From the NCBI GenBank assembly GCA_001399705.1, contig LJCR01000133.1:1-6511 (forward strand): a stretch of DNA of 6,511 nt, given 5' to 3'. Origin of the DNA: Kouleothrix aurantiaca (GTDB lineage Bacteria; Chloroflexota; Chloroflexia; Chloroflexales; Roseiflexaceae). A program made the position numbers and the translations under genes. The notes below the pieces were generated by a model, which did not search any database, had not been told where the DNA came from, and saw nothing but the letters and a program-made list of their open reading frames with translations. Within the stretch, counting starts at the first letter, position 1, and each line of letters begins with the position of its first letter. Shown here piece by piece: positions 1-4,852 of this stretch.

Positions 1-24
1 GGGGTTAGGGGATGGGGAATAGGG
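1..24 (+). other. G-quadruplex-type motif
   Basis: Four G-runs (1-4, 8-11, 14-17, 22-24) are separated by loops of three, two and four bases, which fits the standard four-run G-quadruplex pattern on the plus strand. It lies at the window edge, so its relation to an upstream gene cannot be seen. It may simply be a piece of a low-complexity G-rich intergenic repeat. Confidence 0.5.
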
Positions 25-60
25 TTTGGTGATTGCAGTGCAGAAACTCTTCCCTAATTT

Positions 61-86
61 CCGTGTTGATAGTGCTTGCAACACGG
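61..86. repeat. Inverted repeat (8-bp stem)
   Basis: CCGTGTTG (61-68) is the exact reverse complement of CAACACGG (79-86), with a 10-base loop. It is the first of three hairpins in about 120 bases of gene-free sequence. Its function is unknown. Confidence 0.5.
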
Positions 87-99
87 CCATCCACAAGGG

Positions 100-138
100 T
101 TCGGGAGCAGCGTGTCTGCTCCCGAATCTCTTTCTTTT
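100..138 (+). terminator. Putative Rho-independent terminator
   Basis: An 11-bp perfect stem, TTCGGGAGCAG (100-110) with CTGCTCCCGAA (116-126), has a 5-base loop and is followed on the plus strand by a T-rich stretch (TCTCTTTCTTTT, 127-138). This is the form of an intrinsic terminator for a plus-strand gene lying left of the window. The T-tract is interrupted by C, so termination may be partial. Confidence 0.55.
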
Positions 139-177
139 GTACACGGTTTCCGCGCTACGTGCGCAAACCGTGTACAA
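137..177. repeat. Long inverted repeat (13-bp stem)
   Basis: TTGTACACGGTTT (137-149) is the exact reverse complement of AAACCGTGTACAA (165-177). The 15-base interior can pair further (151-155 with 159-163, one G-T pair), leaving a three-base loop. Outside the stem, T-rich and A-rich flanks can extend the pairing across a two-base bulge. It could be a second terminator element, a cruciform or a protein-binding palindrome. It directly follows the hairpin at 100-126. Confidence 0.6.
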
Positions 178-379
178 GAAAACGCTCTACCCCTACATTA
201 ACCCAAGCTGAACGATCACTTACCCTCATTTAATCAATCGTTCCCGCCCCGTTAAGCCAGTGAACCTATACTGCGCTTCGCCGCCACGACAGCCGGCTGA
301 GATTCGGGCGCGCTGAGCGCCCCTACCCCACGCCTCTCGACGCGGCATAGTGCGCGGCAGGGGTGGCGTGTGTACCGCC
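178..379 (+). promoter_or_regulatory. Leader region of the response regulator
   Basis: No gene is visible here. A 7-bp inverted repeat, GAACGAT (210-216) and ATCGTTC (237-243), could be an operator. A TATACT box at 267-272 is a good -10 candidate, but I see no convincing -35 at the usual distance. A 6-bp GC hairpin (306-311 with 317-322) lies farther down. The ribosome-binding site before the ATG at 380 is weak: only a G-rich run around 358-367. Confidence 0.3.
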
Positions 380-1072
380 ATGAACGAACATATTCACATT
401 CTACTACTTCACCAGGCTGGAACGGCCGCAAACCGGCTCGTCGCATTTCTCACCAGCGAAAGCTATCGCACCAGCATCGCGCACGACGGCGTGAGCGGCC
501 TGAACCTGCTGCGCGCCAGCCCGCCCGACCTCGTGATCCTCGACGCCGACCTGCCGCGCATCGACGGCATTACGCTGTGCGGCGCGATCCGCAAGCAGTC
601 GCGCACACCAATCATTCTGCTCACCAGCCAGGACGACGAGATTCAGCAGATCATTGGGCTGGACCGCGGGGCCGACCTGTGCCTGGCACCTACCGTCTCA
701 GAAGGCGAACTGCGCGCGCGCCTGCGCTCGCTGCTGCGCCGCGCCAACGTGCATACGAAAGCGCAGCGCCCCGCGCTCACCATCGGCGAGCTGCGCGTGG
801 ATGTGCAGACGCGCCGGGCATGGCTGGCGGGCAGCGAGCTTCAGCTCACGCCGCGCGAATTCGACCTGCTGGCCTACCTGATGCACCATCGCGGCATCGC
901 CGTGGCGCGCGACCAGCTCCTGAAAGACGTGTGGGGCGGGCGCGTCGGCGCGAACTCGCAAACCCTCGACGTGCATATCCGCTGGCTGCGCCAGAAAGTC
1001 GAGCCAAATCCCGAGCAGCCCGTCTACATCCGCACCGTGCGCATGATCGGCTACCGCTTCGAGGGGCCGTAG
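380..1072 (+). CDS. OmpR/PhoB-family response regulator with degenerate receiver
   Basis: A 230-residue protein with the two-domain layout and length of OmpR/PhoB regulators. An N-terminal receiver (about residues 5-120) is followed by a winged-helix DNA-binding domain (about 133-230) with LTPREFDLL, the VWGGRVGANSQTLDVHIRWL recognition region and the C-terminal VRMIGYRF hairpin. It should bind DNA and control transcription. The receiver keeps the acceptor Asp55 (LDADLP) and Thr82. The N-terminal acidic pair that binds Mg2+ is replaced by His11-Gln12, and the conserved Lys before the Pro is Ala103, so ordinary phosphorylation is doubtful. The ATG at 380 was chosen because the upstream GTG (350) would only add ten residues without family similarity. 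No histidine kinase gene is adjacent, so it is an orphan in this window. Codon use matches the GC-rich background. Confidence 0.93.
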   Translation: MNEHIHILLLHQAGTAANRLVAFLTSESYRTSIAHDGVSGLNLLRASPPDLVILDADLPRIDGITLCGAIRKQSRTPIILLTSQDDEIQQIIGLDRGADLCLAPTVSEGELRARLRSLLRRANVHTKAQRPALTIGELRVDVQTRRAWLAGSELQLTPREFDLLAYLMHHRGIAVARDQLLKDVWGGRVGANSQTLDVHIRWLRQKVEPNPEQPVYIRTVRMIGYRFEGP

Positions 1073-1097
1073 TGCAACCGGGGAACGAGGAAATAGT

Positions 1098-1126
1098 TTC
1101 ACCACGGAGGCACAGAGGCACGGAGA
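1098..1126. repeat. Dispersed CACGGAGG-type short repeat
   Basis: Three 8-bp units (CACGGAGG, CACAGAGG, CACGGAGA; 1103-1126) follow a TTCAC lead-in. From memory, this type of word occurs many times between genes in several environmental bacterial phyla, including Chloroflexota; that is not checked here. It starts just 25 bases after the response-regulator stop codon. Confidence 0.6.
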
Positions 1127-1132
1127 TTTCGG

Positions 1133-1175
1133 GTTGCAGGTTGAATGTTGCAGGTTGAATGTTGGAAAGTTGCAG
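1133..1175. repeat. Heptamer tandem repeat array A
   Basis: The unit GTTGCAGGTTGAAT (14 bp, two heptamers) occurs twice head to tail (1133-1146, 1147-1160). A third partial version follows (GTTGGAA, then AGTTGCAG, ending at 1175). The 7-bp period is the same as in the next array, which suggests a common origin by slippage or copying. Confidence 0.8.
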
Positions 1176-1177
1176 AT

Positions 1178-1261
1178 TACTGCCACGTGCCGACTGCCAC
1201 CTGCCACGTGCCGACTGCCACCTGCCGACTGCCACCTGCCGACTGCCACCTGCCACCTGCC
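1178..1261. repeat. Heptamer tandem repeat array B (12 units)
   Basis: Twelve consecutive 7-bp units all end in TGCC (1178-1261, 84 bp). After a first TACTGCC, three types are used: GACTGCC, ACCTGCC and ACGTGCC. The higher-order unit ACTGCCACCTGCCG (14 bp) recurs, and one copy is expanded to 21 bp by an extra heptamer. This is a short tandemly repeated repetitive sequence with intact register. Open frames across it encode low-complexity Cys/His/Pro strings and are not treated as genes. Confidence 0.9.
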
Positions 1262-1363
1262 AAGAAGACCATAAAACGCAGGGCTGGGACGTTGACCTGT
1301 GCCACGGCTTGCCGCACCGGCAACACGATCTGGCACGTTTTGGGCAACTCCACGCATTTTCAG

Positions 1364-1375
1364 GCATTGCAATGC
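1364..1375. promoter_or_regulatory. Perfect 12-bp palindrome
   Basis: GCATTGCAATGC is its own reverse complement. Its length and symmetry fit a dimeric regulator operator, but it lies in a tract with no gene immediately downstream, so this is only a candidate. Confidence 0.25.
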
Positions 1376-1429
1376 AGTAAATCGCCCCACCCTCATGTGA
1401 CCATACCGTGAGCATTGCGCCGTCGACAT

Positions 1430-1457
1430 TTGCGGCCAGCCCGTGCTATTGTATAAC
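1430..1457 (+). promoter_or_regulatory. Candidate sigma-70-type promoter
   Basis: TTGCGG (1430-1435) and TATAAC (1452-1457) are separated by 16 bases. An overlapping TGC-TATTGT extended -10 lies at 1444-1452. No open gene follows for more than 400 bases. The possible product is an untranslated RNA from the hairpin-rich tract, or the signal may be a relic. Confidence 0.4.
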
Positions 1458-1784
1458 CCGAGGGGCCGGGCCAAAGCCCACGGAGCACAACACAGCACGC
1501 GCCATCGCACCGCTCCGCATTCCACCTTCATTCCGCTGGTTACGGCCAGCGGCCCGGCTGCCCCCTCCTTCGCGCCATTGCCACGGCGCCTGGCCTCAGG
1601 TCGCTTCAAAATTTCCCCTCGTGCCGCCAGTGCTCCACGCGAGCGCTGGCGGCTTCTGCTTTGCTGGCACTTTTTGCGGGCGTTTCGCCCTGTGCCCTAC
1701 TGTGATCCGCATCCTGAGTAGCGGCGAAGCCGTGTATCGAAGGGTGCGGGGCGCTTCGCTCCGTGACCCGACTTCATTCCCATG

Positions 1785-1802
1785 ACAGGACTTACGCGGT
1801 GG
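1785..1802 (+). repeat. Left terminal inverted repeat of the IS
   Basis: ACAGGACTTACGCGGTGG is the exact reverse complement of 3043-3060. The match ends on both sides, which sets the IS boundaries to within a base or so. Confidence 0.92.
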
Positions 1803-1835
1803 CATTATCCATAGCGATTTAACAAGTGAAAACAG

Positions 1836-1917
1836 CATGAGACGCCATTGTCCGATACACTGTCGTTGCTACACCACACTGTATCGAACGGAGGCTCGAA
1901 GCCTATGGCGTCTCGCT
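1836..1917 (+). promoter_or_regulatory. RNA stem pairing with the transposase start codon
   Basis: GAGACGCCAT (1839-1848) is the exact reverse complement of ATGGCGTCTC (1905-1914), whose first three bases are the transposase ATG. Across a two-base bulge the pairing continues for about three more base pairs. Inside this loop a second hairpin (1853-1863 with 1876-1886, 10 of 11 pairs) precedes the GGAGG ribosome site (1890-1894). Transcripts entering from outside the IS would carry both arms and hide the start codon. Known elements such as IS10 and IS50 limit read-through expression in a similar way. Its role here is inferred. Confidence 0.55.
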
Positions 1918-3053
1918 TGTATCGTACCACACGCCAGTTGTATCTGGCGGTTGAAGCGGCACTCGTCCGCCTGCACCTGAACACAATGGGCACTCCGACC
2001 TTGGCTGCGCTGATTGCGCTTGCCGTGACTGGCTTGATCCTGCTCGACGCGCGGCCGGCGCAAACACGCGTGGCGCGTGTCCTGCCTGCTCGCTGTTACG
2101 ATGCGCTTAATCGCTTGCTGCGAGCAATGCCTTTCTCGACACGTGCCCTCAGCAGCTTGCTGATCGCCTTTGCTAAGCGGCTCGGCCGCGACGGCTACTT
2201 GGTCCTGGACGATGTGATTGTCGAAAAAGCCTTTGCCAAGCGACTGCCTTGGGCTGGCAAGATCTATTCGTTCGCCAAAAAGCGCAAGCTCTGGGGCATT
2301 CACATCGTCGTGTTGCTCTGGTGCTCGTGTGACGGAGCGTGGCGCATTCCGGTCGGGTTTCGCCTGTGGCGGCCCAAACGGAGCTGTCGAACAGAATGCT
2401 ATCGCACCAAGCTGCAATTGGCGATCGAGTTGGTCACTCAGGTGGTCGCTGCCAGGTTGTCGGTGCGCTATGTGGTGGGTGATACCCACTACAGTGCGGG
2501 CTGGTTCGGCAAGCGCCTGGCCCGGCTCGGCCTGACCTGGCACGGGACACTCGACCCAAAGACCACTGTGGTGTGGCACGGTCGTAAGCAGGCGGTGCGC
2601 GATCTGGCGCCGCAGCTGCACTTGAAATGGCGAAAGCAGCTCGGGTTGCGAGCCAAAGCGTTGCGGGTGTATGCCCCCAAGTATGGACAGTTGCGGTTGG
2701 TCGTGACCAAAAACCGTCACGGAAACTACGAATACTTGGTGAGCAACGACCTGCAAGCGGACCTGAGCAGTATGGTTCTGCGCAAACGGTCGCGCTGGTC
2801 GGTTGAAACTGTATTCCGCGATAGTAAGCAATTTGCGGGTCTGGAAGCGTGCCAATGTTGGGTTGATCAGGCGATGGTACGGCATGTCGGTCTGGTCCCA
2901 CTGACATTTGTGGTCTTACAAGTCTTGCGGAGTACGTCAGAAGAAAGCGTTGGCGCAGTCAAGGAGCGATGGCAGTTGGCGGTCATCCGCGACGGGCAAA
3001 TCGCACCTGCACCGTTGAAGGCCTGTCCGCCCGAACTGAGACCCACCGCGTAA
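1905..3053 (+). CDS. IS4/IS701-family DDE transposase
   Basis: A 382-residue transposase that cuts and joins the ends of its own IS. It has the RNase H-like catalytic layout of the IS4/IS701 superfamily. The first Asp is in YLVLDDVIVEKAF (D102/D103) and the second is in VVGDTHYSAGWF (D193). The Glu is in RWSVETVFRDSKQFAGLE (E301), with R297 and K308 forming the YREK-like signature. A long insertion of the usual type lies between the second Asp and the Glu. Length is normal and the frame is intact. The ATG at 1905 was chosen because GGAGG (1890-1894) precedes it at good distance; the frame is open upstream to a TTG at 1848 that lacks such a site. The stop codon TAA (3051-3053) lies within the right terminal repeat. 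Codon use is less GC-biased than its neighbours, as expected for a mobile gene. Assignment to IS701 rather than another IS4-like group is tentative. Confidence 0.93.
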   Translation: MASRLYRTTRQLYLAVEAALVRLHLNTMGTPTLAALIALAVTGLILLDARPAQTRVARVLPARCYDALNRLLRAMPFSTRALSSLLIAFAKRLGRDGYLVLDDVIVEKAFAKRLPWAGKIYSFAKKRKLWGIHIVVLLWCSCDGAWRIPVGFRLWRPKRSCRTECYRTKLQLAIELVTQVVAARLSVRYVVGDTHYSAGWFGKRLARLGLTWHGTLDPKTTVVWHGRKQAVRDLAPQLHLKWRKQLGLRAKALRVYAPKYGQLRLVVTKNRHGNYEYLVSNDLQADLSSMVLRKRSRWSVETVFRDSKQFAGLEACQCWVDQAMVRHVGLVPLTFVVLQVLRSTSEESVGAVKERWQLAVIRDGQIAPAPLKACPPELRPTA

Positions 3054-3060
3054 GTCCTGT
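3043..3060 (-). repeat. Right terminal inverted repeat of the IS
   Basis: CCACCGCGTAAGTCCTGT is an exact inverted copy of 1785-1802. It overlaps the last codons of the transposase and supplies its TAA stop. Confidence 0.92.
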
Positions 3061-3209
3061 TAATTAGGATTAATGAGTGCTGGTTATATAGCAAACGGCC
3101 GCGTTTGGAGTGCATCAAAACGCAGCCACCACCGATAGGCACCCACTGCAAAATACCGCCGCAACTACTGCAACGGAAAATCAGCGGTTACAGGGGCTGT
3201 AATCGCACT

Positions 3210-3309
3210 TTTCCCGTTTCAGCGACAATCATCTCCCGCTTCAATAGCAGGTTTTTCCCGCTTCATTATTACGTCTTTCCCGTTTCAAAGGTAATTATTT
3301 CCTGTTTCA
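3210..3309. repeat. Five-copy direct repeat with exact 22-bp period
   Basis: The word TTTCCCGYTTCA occurs at 3210, 3232 (one mismatch), 3254, 3276 and 3298 (one mismatch), each start exactly 22 bases from the last. The 10 bases between copies are not conserved. The period is about two helical turns, so all copies would present the same DNA face. This resembles iteron or multi-site operator arrays. It is too short and too AT-rich to be a CRISPR array. The surrounding sequence is AT-richer than the rest of the window and has no convincing gene. Confidence 0.85.
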
Positions 3310-3647
3310 ATTGATGAATCGGCCACCTTGCCATCCGACTTGGCAGTAACGAAAAGCTACTGAAAATACCGCAACAAATCTACTTCGGAGAGCCCTGCAC
3401 AATCACCTACCACGTCCTGGCGCAGCATTTTTCCTGCCTATTCCCCGAGATACGCCCTGCGGTGATATCTTGCGTAACACAGGCCAGCCGCAGATGTAAG
3501 GCTCGCTATGCATCAATTTGCGATCCACTCGCATGCTGATTAGAATGGGTGCAGCTTCGACATCTCGCCGTTGTGTATGTTGAGGGATGGGTTGAATAAA
3601 GAACTCCAGCTCCAAATGGCTGCCCTGCTCCCGCCGATTCGCCCACA
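3310..3647. other. Gene-free tract right of the 22-bp array
   Basis: Several short frames are open on both strands (for example minus strand 3403-3648), but none has a recognisable motif, a good ribosome site or the strong third-position GC bias of the real genes here. The left half is AT-rich. The sequence shifts to the local GC-rich style near 3640, where the ATPase remnant begins. It may be decayed coding sequence or foreign DNA; I cannot assign it. Confidence 0.45.
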
Positions 3648-4351
3648 TTCTTCATCTTGCCCGAGGCAATCGATCCAACGCTGTTCGTGCCGAATGGACG
3701 CCCACAATCGCGGCGCGAGCTGCAGCAGGTGCTGCGCGGCCGGCGCGGTGCGCGCTTGTACGATCAGTTGGCGAATACCAGGCCGACATGTTGAATCGGC
3801 TCGGCGGACTGAACGAGCGCTTCTTGGATCTGTTTCTACGCGCGCTGACATTTCAGCCGATCCGCGATATCAACTCGTTTGTGGAGCAGTGGCTGCTGGA
3901 CGCCCGGCCGCTGGACGTGGACGCACTACAGAAGGTGGTCGAGCGGCTCGGCCAGCTGCGCATCACCGCCCGCGAAGTCGAGCAAAAGGTTGCCGCGCTG
4001 CAAACGATTGTGGAGTGGCAGGCCGAGGTGCGCGGCTGGCACGGCCGGCACGCCGAATATTCGCTACTCGCGGCATTCCTGCGTGTTGAAGAGGCGCGTC
4101 GCCGCGCCGCGGAGCTTTCCGAGCGGCACATGGCGCTGGTGGCCGATATCGGCCGCGCCGAGGCTGCGTGCGCCGAGACGGAGGGAGCACGGCGCGGCGC
4201 CGACGCCGCCCTGCTCGAGGCCGAGGTGCGCTTGCGCCAATCCGATATCGTGCGGCGTCGCGAGGAGCTGAGCGCGCAGATAGCCCAACTGGCGCACGAG
4301 GCGCGCGAGCTTGCACCGCTACGCGGCTCCCTGCCCAGCCTTGCACCGCTA
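3648..4351 (+). pseudogene. Fragment of an SMC-like JetC/MksB-type ATPase, frameshifted
   Basis: This reads as an internal piece of a large coiled-coil ATPase. In one frame (to ~3767) it encodes LPEAIDPTLFVPNGRPQSRR and then RGARLYDQ. After a one-base shift near 3768-3770 the next frame continues with EYQADMLNRLGGLNERFLDL, FLRALTFQPIRDINSFVEQW and LLDARPLDVDALQKVVERL. A long Ala/Glu/Arg-rich coiled coil follows (about 3950-4320). The order (fixed-spacing FLRALxFxPIxDIxxFV block, then coiled coil) matches what I know of JetC/MksB-like ATPases of Wadjet systems. These are SMC-like complexes acting on plasmid DNA. Family-wide they exceed 1000 residues; here the Walker A end, most of the coil and the Walker B end are absent. 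An ATG at 3788 opens a 217-codon frame, but it has no clear ribosome site and its last ~30 codons read antisense through the neighbouring gene. It is most likely non-functional. No partner genes (JetA, JetB, JetD) are visible. Confidence 0.6.
4310..4351. repeat. 12-bp direct repeat at the gene-fusion junction
   Basis: CTTGCACCGCTA occurs at 4310-4321 and again at 4340-4351, a 30-base spacing. The second copy ends exactly where the ATPase-like coding signal stops and the minus-strand gene signal begins. It may be a scar of the rearrangement, although chance inside a GC-rich coil-encoding stretch is possible. Confidence 0.55.
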
Positions 4352-4769
4352 TTGGAAGGATGTCATCGCGCAGTGGGGCCAGTCCGGCCAGCTCGCCCTC
4401 GCCTTCGATCCAGTCAAAACCCTCTTCTTCCTGAAACGTGATATTAAGAATCACGTGGTCGCCCGCCGTCGTTAGCTCGATTTCCTCGACGCCGTAGTAA
4501 TAAGGCTGAAGCGCCTCGATGTCGATTGCAGCTTTTGGGAAGCGAAACGCAAGCTGCTTGGTGCCCCAGTTGGCAATGTACAGCATAACGTCGTAATATT
4601 TGGCCAGCACATTCAGCGGGTTGCCGCGAAAATCGCCAAACGAGTAGGTGAACACCGCGTGCGTCGGCGTTGGCTGCACGCGGCTCGACAGCTGGCGGAT
4701 GCTGGCGATTTCGTCGGGACCGAGCGGCCGGTCGATCGCCAGAAACTCGTAGTACTGATATTCGCTCAT
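4352..4769 (-). pseudogene. 3'-truncated YQYYEF-type conserved hypothetical gene
   Basis: From the ATG at 4767-4769, with GGAG (4775-4778) seven bases upstream, the minus strand encodes MSEYQYYEFLAIDRPL, then SYSFGDFRGNP, a YYDVMLYIANWGTKQLAFRF block, and GDHVILNITFQEEEGFDWIE before ELAGLAPLRDDIL. This matches a family of uncharacterised proteins I recall from Chloroflexota and other bacteria, which begin with MSEYQYYEF and carry the YxANWGT block; their function is unknown. In relatives the sequence continues well past the LVPLR-like segment. Here, after about 139 residues, the frame runs into the antisense of the ATPase remnant and stays open by chance down to 3963. Any protein made would be a truncated domain with an unrelated 130-residue tail. 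No signal peptide or membrane segment is seen. Confidence 0.7.
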
Positions 4770-4852
4770 GGTGTCTCCGCAACATTTTGTGGTACGATCC
4801 GTGCCGTCATCAGGATTGCTGCCTATTGTACTCGCATTGAAGGAGGATTGCG
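4770..4852. promoter_or_regulatory. Divergent intergenic region
   Basis: These 83 bases separate two divergent starts. Each side has its own ribosome site: GGAG at 4775-4778 for the minus gene and AAGGAGGA at 4840-4847 for the plus gene. A TATTGT at 4824-4829 might be a weak plus-strand -10, but I see no matching -35. Confidence 0.35.

Larger units (their letters stand above)
1262..1784. other. Gene-free, hairpin-rich GC tract
   Basis: No coding frame here has recognisable protein character on either strand. The tract holds nested inverted repeats (GTGCCA 1299-1304 with TGGCAC 1331-1336, enclosing TTGCCG 1309-1314 with CGGCAA 1318-1323). It also has a perfect 12-bp palindrome (1364-1375), a 7-bp hairpin (1533-1539 with 1546-1552), an 11-bp hairpin with one G-U pair (1624-1634 with 1642-1652) and a small GGGCG/CGCCC hairpin (1678-1690). 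A candidate promoter precedes the last three. It could encode a structured RNA or be decayed sequence. I recognise no RNase P, tmRNA or SRP RNA signature. Confidence 0.5.
1785..3060 (+). mobile_element. Complete IS4/IS701-type insertion sequence
   Basis: A 1276-bp element bounded by perfect 18-bp terminal inverted repeats, with one transposase gene filling nearly all of it. Ends beginning (A)CAGGACTTACGC look familiar from DDE insertion sequences of cyanobacteria and other environmental bacteria; this is from memory. No target-site duplication is visible: the bases just outside are CATG on the left and TAAT on the right. The element is less GC-rich than the flanking gene sequence. It appears intact, so it may still be active. 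The missing duplication suggests either an old insertion or a rearrangement that used this copy. Confidence 0.88.

Noticed and set aside
370..1158. 262-codon plus-strand frame overlapping the response regulator
   Set aside because: It is Arg/Ala/Pro/His-rich, typical of an out-of-frame reading of a high-GC gene. The overlapping frame has clear domain motifs.
1145..1411. Cys/His-rich small protein across the heptamer array
   Set aside because: The Cys-His pattern is a direct translation of the TGCCAC-type repeats. The rest of the frame lacks coding character.
698..1609. Long minus-strand frame (303 codons)
   Set aside because: It overlaps the response regulator antisense, crosses the repeat arrays, and has low-complexity composition. 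It is a GC-rich shadow frame.
1458..1720. RNase P RNA, tmRNA or SRP RNA gene
   Set aside because: I looked for the conserved core sequences of these RNAs on both strands and saw none.
1869..2885. 338-codon minus-strand frame within the IS
   Set aside because: It is fully antisense to the transposase, without motifs or a ribosome site.
3210..3309. CRISPR array
   Set aside because: The repeats are only 12 bp and the spacers 10 bp, far below CRISPR dimensions, and no cas gene is present.
3105..3314. Small protein frame with repeated FPVS...IISxFN segments
   Set aside because: The apparent protein repeat is only the 22-bp DNA repeat read every 66 bases. There is no ribosome site and no known family.
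3788..4441. Intact 217-residue plus-strand gene
   Set aside because: The similarity starts upstream in another frame and stops near 4351. The last ~30 codons are antisense to the YQYYEF gene, so it is treated as part of a pseudogene.
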